Source: JAYQKL01 sp049889535
GTDB taxonomy: Bacteria > Pseudomonadota > Alphaproteobacteria > RS24
Length of the DNA: 37,267 bases
Direction: 5' to 3'
Assembly (NCBI GenBank): GCA_049889535.1
Contig: JBMHDF010000012.1
Coordinates: forward strand, 1 to 37,267
The notes under the pieces were generated by a model. The model was not told where the DNA came from. It was given only the letters and a program-made list of their open reading frames with translations, and searched no databases. This document shows, piece by piece, positions 33,459 to 37,267 of this stretch (positions are counted from its first letter, which is position 1; the number at the start of each line of letters is the position of its first letter). Both the position numbers and the translations under genes were made by a program.

Positions 33459-34226
33459 ATGAGTGAGAAAAAAATTAAAGTTCGCACCCGTAATGTGAAT
33501 GTTCACTATGGCGAGGCACAGGCTTTATTTGGCATTGATTTGGATGTGCCAGAAAATACTGTCACGGCGCTAATTGGGCCATCAGGCTGCGGTAAATCTA
33601 CATTCCTGCGGTGCATAAATCGTATGAATGATGTGATTCCAAGCTGTAAAGTGGCGGGTGATATTACCATAGACGACCAAGATATTTACAAATCTGGATT
33701 AGATGTTGTTGAGCTTCGGGCGCGTGTGGGCATGGTTTTTCAAAAGCCGAATCCGTTTCCAAAATCTATTTATGAGAATGTGGCTTATGGCCCACGTATT
33801 CATGGACTGTTTGATAATAAAGAACATTTAGACCATATAGTTGAAAAAAGCCTGAAACGCGCTGGCTTATGGGATGAGGTAAAAGACCGTTTAAATGACT
33901 CTGGATCAGGCTTGTCTGGTGGCCAGCAGCAAAGACTTTGTATCGCGCGTGCGATTGCGGTGGATCCTGAGGTTTTGCTCATGGACGAACCATGTTCGGC
34001 GCTCGACCCGATTGCGACAGCTATTATTGAAGAGCTGATGAATGAGTTGACCCAGCGCTTTACAATTATGATTGTGACGCACTCCATGCAACAGGCTGCG
34101 CGTGTGTCACAACGCACGGCTTATTTCCATCTTGGCAATTTGGTTGAGTTTGGGGATACAAAGCAACTTTTCACCAACCCGTCGAATGAACAGACAGAAG
34201 CTTATATTTCTGGTAAAATTGGATAA
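33459..34226 (+). CDS. pstB: Phosphate ABC transporter ATPase PstB
   Basis: 255 residues. Walker A GPSGCGKST is at 40-48, the signature LSGGQQQR near 151, and Walker B VLLMDEPCSALDP follows. It powers phosphate uptake through PstCA and takes part in signalling to PhoR. Length and motifs are normal for the family. phoU starts 20 bases downstream. Confidence 0.98.
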   Translation: MSEKKIKVRTRNVNVHYGEAQALFGIDLDVPENTVTALIGPSGCGKSTFLRCINRMNDVIPSCKVAGDITIDDQDIYKSGLDVVELRARVGMVFQKPNPFPKSIYENVAYGPRIHGLFDNKEHLDHIVEKSLKRAGLWDEVKDRLNDSGSGLSGGQQQRLCIARAIAVDPEVLLMDEPCSALDPIATAIIEELMNELTQRFTIMIVTHSMQQAARVSQRTAYFHLGNLVEFGDTKQLFTNPSNEQTEAYISGKIG

Positions 34227-34246
34227 TGAAAAAGGTATAAAAGATA

Positions 34247-34945
34247 ATGATGGATGAAACACGGCACATAAGTTCACTTTTTGATGAAGAGCTGATTGAC
34301 CTTAATAATGATGTCGCGCGCCTTGGCGCTTTAGCTGAAAGCCAGCTTGGGCAGGTCATGGAGGCTGTGCGCGCGCATGATAAATCCAATCTTGAAATAA
34401 TTGTTCAAAAAGATGATGAGTTGGATGCGATTGAGGCAGGCTTAAATGAAAAAGCCATTACTATGATTGCTTTGCGCGCACCTTTGGCGGAAGATTTGCG
34501 CCATGTGATTGTTGCCCTTAAAGTGGCAACAATTTTGGAGCGCACGGGCGATTATGCCAAAAATATCGCCAAGCGCATGCTTAAAATTGATGATAAAGAC
34601 CTGCTTAATGGCACCAAAGCACTTGGCACAATGGGCAATATTGTGCAGGAAATGCTCAATAATGTTCTGGACGCCTATATGGAAAAAAATGTCGATAAGG
34701 CCATGCAGGTTTGGGAGCGCGATATTGATGTTGATGAATTGCACACCTCTGTTTTTCGCGAAATGCTTGAAAAGATGGAAAATAATAGCATTTCTGTTGA
34801 ATCTGGTTCGCATTTGCTTTTTATCACCAAAAATCTTGAGCGCATTGGTGATTATGCGACGGGTATGGCTGAGCAGGTTTATTTTCTCGTCAATGGTGAG
34901 ATGTTGTCTGACGAGCGCCCGAAGATTGATATATCCGCACAATAG
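34247..34945 (+). CDS. phoU: Phosphate signalling regulator PhoU
   Basis: 232 residues forming two three-helix PhoU repeats. The family motifs are ALRAPLAEDLRHVIVALK in the first half and FITKNLERIGDYATGMAEQ in the second, with acidic metal-binding residues in each. It links the Pst transporter to PhoR and represses the regulon when phosphate is plentiful. phoB starts 9 bases after the stop. Confidence 0.97.
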   Translation: MMDETRHISSLFDEELIDLNNDVARLGALAESQLGQVMEAVRAHDKSNLEIIVQKDDELDAIEAGLNEKAITMIALRAPLAEDLRHVIVALKVATILERTGDYAKNIAKRMLKIDDKDLLNGTKALGTMGNIVQEMLNNVLDAYMEKNVDKAMQVWERDIDVDELHTSVFREMLEKMENNSISVESGSHLLFITKNLERIGDYATGMAEQVYFLVNGEMLSDERPKIDISAQ

Positions 34946-34954
34946 TGAAACATT

Positions 34955-35665
34955 ATGCCCATAAAAGTGCTGATAGCTGATGATGAGGACAACCAACAAG
35001 AGCTGATACGCTTTAGCCTTGTGAAAAATGGTTTTGATGTCATTAAGGCTTCGGATGGGCTAGAGGCGCTAGAGCAAATAGAAACTCATAATCCTGATTT
35101 GGTTATTTTAGACTGGATGATGCCGCAAATCTCAGGCGTTGATTTATGCCGCAAATTGCGAGCGCGGGCGGACACACAAAATTTGCCAATTATTATTTTA
35201 AGCGCGCGCGCCGAAGAGGGTGACCGCAGTTATGGGCTGGATTGTGGGGCTGATGATTATATTCCAAAACCGTTCTTTCCTAAGGAATTAGTCTCGCGGG
35301 TGAACTCGCTTTTGCGCCGTGCGCGCCCGTCACTAGGCCAGGAAATCATGCGGTTTCATGATTTAGAAATTGACTTGCTTAAAGTTGAGGTTCGCCGGCA
35401 GGGACATGTGGTCAAATTAAGTGCAAAAGAATTTAAGCTTTTAACCATCTTAATGGAGCGACCAGGACAAGTTTACTCACGCGACCATTTATTGGATTTG
35501 GTCTGGGGGCATGGCATTTATGTTGAAGACCGAACCGTTGATGTGCATATGAGCCGATTGAGAAAGTCCCTCAATCTTGGTAATAAGCTGGACACCCCGC
35601 TAGATGATATTATCCGTACCGTGCGCGGCATTGGCTATGCGATGAGCCTTGAGAATAAGGATTAA
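34955..35665 (+). CDS. phoB: Phosphate regulon response regulator PhoB
   Basis: 236 residues. The receiver domain has acidic residues D9, D10 and E11, phosphoacceptor Asp53 in LDWMMP, and a conserved Lys in YIPKPF. The OmpR/PhoB winged-helix domain follows (about 130-232), with LSAKEFKLL and the recognition-helix segment RTVDVHMSRLRKSL. It binds Pho boxes such as the one before pstS. As the last gene of the cluster, it would be autoregulated through the pstS promoter (inference). It overlaps the convergent metal-sensor gene by 4 bases at the stops. Confidence 0.97.
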   Translation: MPIKVLIADDEDNQQELIRFSLVKNGFDVIKASDGLEALEQIETHNPDLVILDWMMPQISGVDLCRKLRARADTQNLPIIILSARAEEGDRSYGLDCGADDYIPKPFFPKELVSRVNSLLRRARPSLGQEIMRFHDLEIDLLKVEVRRQGHVVKLSAKEFKLLTILMERPGQVYSRDHLLDLVWGHGIYVEDRTVDVHMSRLRKSLNLGNKLDTPLDDIIRTVRGIGYAMSLENKD

Positions 35666-36129
35666 TGGCGCCGCAAGGGCCCGCGTTTGGCAATTCTGCG
35701 GGCGAATTTTTGGCGCATTTCCGGTGTTGCAATCAGCGATAAATCAATTGTGAAAGCGTGATGGTGCTGGCTGATTTGTGCTTCAGCTTGACGTAAGGCT
35801 TCCATTGCTTTTTCCAATTCATCCCGAGATATGGTGTCTGATTTTAGTAAAGCAACCAATTGCTTTTTTTGCTGTGTGTAATGCTTATAGGCGGCGCGAA
35901 TATTTTGTCGATGCTCACGCATAATGGCGCGAGCTTCATCCTGGCGCGCCTCAGGAAAAGATTTGGCAATCATGCGCTCAATGCGTTTATGGTCATAATT
36001 TCCTTGCGCATGTTTTGCGTGCCGTTTCTCGTGGGCAAAAACACTGCCCGCAATAAACATATTTACGCCTAAGGATAAAATCAAAATCCCGCCTAAAAGA
36101 ATCGCTGTGCGTTTTTTTATATTAATCAT
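35662..36129 (-). CDS. Periplasmic heavy-metal-sensor-like protein (Spy/CpxP-like helical)
   Basis: 155 residues. A hydrophobic N-terminal segment (about 9-30) serves as signal or anchor and is followed by a His-rich stretch (AHEKRHAKHAQ). The rest is strongly helical and rich in Arg, Glu, Gln and His, with the pattern seen in periplasmic heavy-metal sensors and Spy/CpxP proteins. ATG at 36129 is preferred; ATG at 36132 is directly beside it and too close to taggtga. It is the last gene of a sigma-factor operon. The signal sensed is unknown. Confidence 0.82.
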   Translation of the reverse strand: MINIKKRTAILLGGILILSLGVNMFIAGSVFAHEKRHAKHAQGNYDHKRIERMIAKSFPEARQDEARAIMREHRQNIRAAYKHYTQQKKQLVALLKSDTISRDELEKAMEALRQAEAQISQHHHAFTIDLSLIATPEMRQKFARRIAKRGPLRRH

Positions 36130-36154
36130 CATGTCACCTATTTATATTTGCTCT

Positions 36155-36475
36155 TTATATTTTCCATGGGTCAAAAGCTGGGAATAACAAGTCGCTTATA
36201 TCTGTGCTATTGAGCATATTGAGGTCAAAGACTGACCCAATCAGGGGTTGTGTGAAGAGGCCAATCAGCAAACATGCTGCCATTGCCATAGAGGCGCTGG
36301 CGATATAAGGACGAACAAAATCAATAATATTGGTCTCGTTACTCATTTGAGGGATCGCTAAAACACGCGCCCGCAATTGCGATGAGGCCGTGACCCGTAA
36401 GGGGTTAAGCATGGGCTCAAGCAAGGTTAAGTCCTGTCTTGTGTTTGGGCTGGGGGTGTTGTCTGTATCGCGCAT
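36155..36475 (-). CDS. Single-helix membrane protein, possible anti-sigma factor
   Basis: 106 residues, not recognised by family. About 50 polar N-terminal residues precede one membrane helix (about 55-78, ASMAMAACLLIGLF) and a short outer tail. The position directly after an ECF sigma gene (16 bases) and the topology fit a minimal membrane anti-sigma factor. No zinc-binding HxxxCxxC motif is present, so that role is inferred from context only. Confidence 0.78.
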   Translation of the reverse strand: MRDTDNTPSPNTRQDLTLLEPMLNPLRVTASSQLRARVLAIPQMSNETNIIDFVRPYIASASMAMAACLLIGLFTQPLIGSVFDLNMLNSTDISDLLFPAFDPWKI

Positions 36476-36491
36476 ATTTGTTTCCGTCGAT

Positions 36492-37055
36492 TTAGTGCAT
36501 CAATTCTGTTTGGTGCTTTTTTAAAGATTTTGCGAGCTGCTCTCGGCCGCGTCTGAGATGTGACTCCAGTGCGGCCAATGAGATGCCTAATGCGTCGGCC
36601 GCCTCTTTTTGCTTCATTTGCGCAAAATAAACCAATTCAATCGCCTCTTTTTGCTGTTCTGTTAATTTGTTTAACGCATGGCGAATTATTTCCCTGTCAT
36701 TTTTTTTCGCCAAATGGTCAAAACCGTCATCAGTCTGGTCTTTTGGTTCATCTGCTTGTTCGAGCGGGACAGTAGGCCTGCGACGCCGTATTTTGTCGAT
36801 GCTTTTATTGGCAGCCACACGATATAGCCAAGTGGTGAATTTCGCCTGAGCCTGCCAGTTTTCTGCGCTACGCCATATTGTGGTGAAAATTTCCTGGGCC
36901 GCTTCTTCAGCCTCTTCCATCACGCCTAACCGGCGGTAGCAGAAGCCGACAACCCAATCTAAATGTCGGTGAACCAATTCGGTGAAGGCTTTCTCACTCC
37001 CCGCGCCGGCCTGCTTCATAAGCGTTTCATCAGATATTTTTTGCTTTTTTGTCAT
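36492..37055 (-). CDS. ECF-type RNA polymerase sigma factor
   Basis: 187 residues. Region 2 (about 20-90) includes EEAEEAAQEIFTTIW and FTTWLYRVAANKSIDKIRRR, which binds the core enzyme and the -10 element. Region 4 (about 127-180) has LTEQQKEAIELVYF and the helix-turn-helix KEAADALGISLAALESHL. It is the first gene of an operon with a one-helix protein and a periplasmic sensor-like protein, a common stress-response layout. Upstream sequence has an 8-base inverted repeat and a consensus -35 TTGACA on the minus strand. Confidence 0.95.
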   Translation of the reverse strand: MTKKQKISDETLMKQAGAGSEKAFTELVHRHLDWVVGFCYRRLGVMEEAEEAAQEIFTTIWRSAENWQAQAKFTTWLYRVAANKSIDKIRRRRPTVPLEQADEPKDQTDDGFDHLAKKNDREIIRHALNKLTEQQKEAIELVYFAQMKQKEAADALGISLAALESHLRRGREQLAKSLKKHQTELMH

Positions 37056-37095
37056 AAAATTAGAAATTTATTTAATCCATTTTATATAACGCAAC

Positions 37096-37131
37096 GTAAT
37101 AAGATTACTGTCAAGCTTGTGCACTTGACAG
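37096..37131. promoter_or_regulatory. Inverted repeats upstream of the ECF sigma gene
   Basis: CTGTCAAG, eight bases, CTTGACAG (37108-37131) is a perfect inverted repeat next to GTAAT-aag-ATTAC (37096-37108). On the minus strand the first contains TTGACA, a consensus -35; A/T-rich -10 candidates (GTTATA, TATATA) lie 18-20 bases further. Regulator binding here would control the sigma operon. Confidence 0.4.
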
Positions 37132-37172
37132 CTTACCTAAGTGTAAACCCTCGCACTATCCCTGAACTTTAG

Positions 37173-37267
37173 CCCTGCCGCCTTGTGCGGCAGGGTCTTT
37201 TTTTAGGCATTATAGATAATGCGGGCCGCCTTGTGCGGCAGGGTCTTTTTTTAGGCATTATAGATAA
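37173..37267 (+). repeat. 48-bp tandem repeat with terminator-like hairpins, cut by window end
   Basis: Units start at 37177 and 37225; the second is truncated after 43 bases. Each has gccgc, loop, gcggc followed by agggtcttttttt, and a small palindrome gcatta-taga-taatgc. In the first copy the stem extends to ccctgccgc/gcggcaggg. The hairpin plus T-tract reads as a plus-strand terminator, but no plus-strand gene precedes it in the window. More copies probably follow. Confidence 0.85.

Noticed and set aside
34442..34999. Long minus-strand ORF of 185 codons
   Set aside because: It is a shadow of phoU and the phoB start in the opposite strand; the composition is His/Ile-rich without a ribosome binding site.

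Overview
The window looks like a chromosomal piece of an alphaproteobacterium, probably free-living and aquatic or marine. The signs are the rRNA operon order (23S, 5S, initiator tRNA), a tRNA-His with A73 and no G at -1, a pyruvate dehydrogenase E1 beta that carries its own lipoyl domain, long alphaproteobacterial PstC and PstA subunits, and a laminarinase-type GH16 enzyme. Base composition is moderate and genes are densely packed. I cannot name the genus; a SAR116-like lineage is only a guess.

Region 1 (1-1040): the 3' end of 23S rRNA, 5S rRNA, a 53-bp tandem palindromic repeat, tRNA-fMet and the rRNA operon terminator. Next comes a second, broken copy of tRNA-fMet split by palindromic insertions of related repeat sequence. 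Region 2 (1024-10340): small-molecule redox genes, many from families that include steroid or isoprenoid enzymes (three dehydrogenases/reductases, a steroid-5-alpha-reductase-like DUF1295 membrane protein, an NTF2/SnoaL-type protein, an Old Yellow Enzyme homologue), a secreted GH16 glucanase, DUF4260 and PsiE membrane proteins, and the bifunctional tRNA-modifying enzyme MnmC. Region 3 (10346-14590): a membrane fatty acid hydroxylase/sterol desaturase, glucose-6-phosphate isomerase, a class II aldolase/adducin protein, and an outer-membrane porin with its terminator.

Region 4 (14640-18245): the pdhA-pdhB-pdhC operon. The only visible lipoyl domain is on E1 beta, and E2 starts directly with the E1/E3-binding domain. 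Two 15-bp palindromes 31 bp apart lie upstream. Region 5 (18246-25680): a crotonase, a xylulokinase-like FGGY kinase, a 30-residue small ORF with a perfect Shine-Dalgarno sequence and its own promoter and terminator, a renalase-like flavoprotein, an exported glutathione peroxidase, a glyoxalase-II-like hydrolase, a Baeyer-Villiger-type monooxygenase, an SDR and a hidden DUF2256 zinc-ribbon gene. Region 6 (25680-28290): a chain of perfect hairpins with no clear gene, an orphan two-domain ferric-iron permease preceded by a DUF6324-like gene and a Fur-box-like site, then tRNA-His.

Region 7 (28386-35665): a complete phosphate-starvation regulon, phoR-pstS-pstC-pstA-pstB-phoU-phoB. It has a Pho box before pstS, an attenuator between pstS and pstC, and a PhoR without membrane segments. 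Region 8 (35662-37267): an ECF sigma factor, a one-helix protein and a periplasmic metal-sensor-like protein in one operon, then a 48-bp tandem repeat of terminator-like hairpins running off the window end. I found no CRISPR array, intact insertion sequence, prophage or recognisable defence system. The most unexpected items are the repeat-invaded tRNA, the lipoyl-less E2, the 30-residue ORF and the hairpin array.
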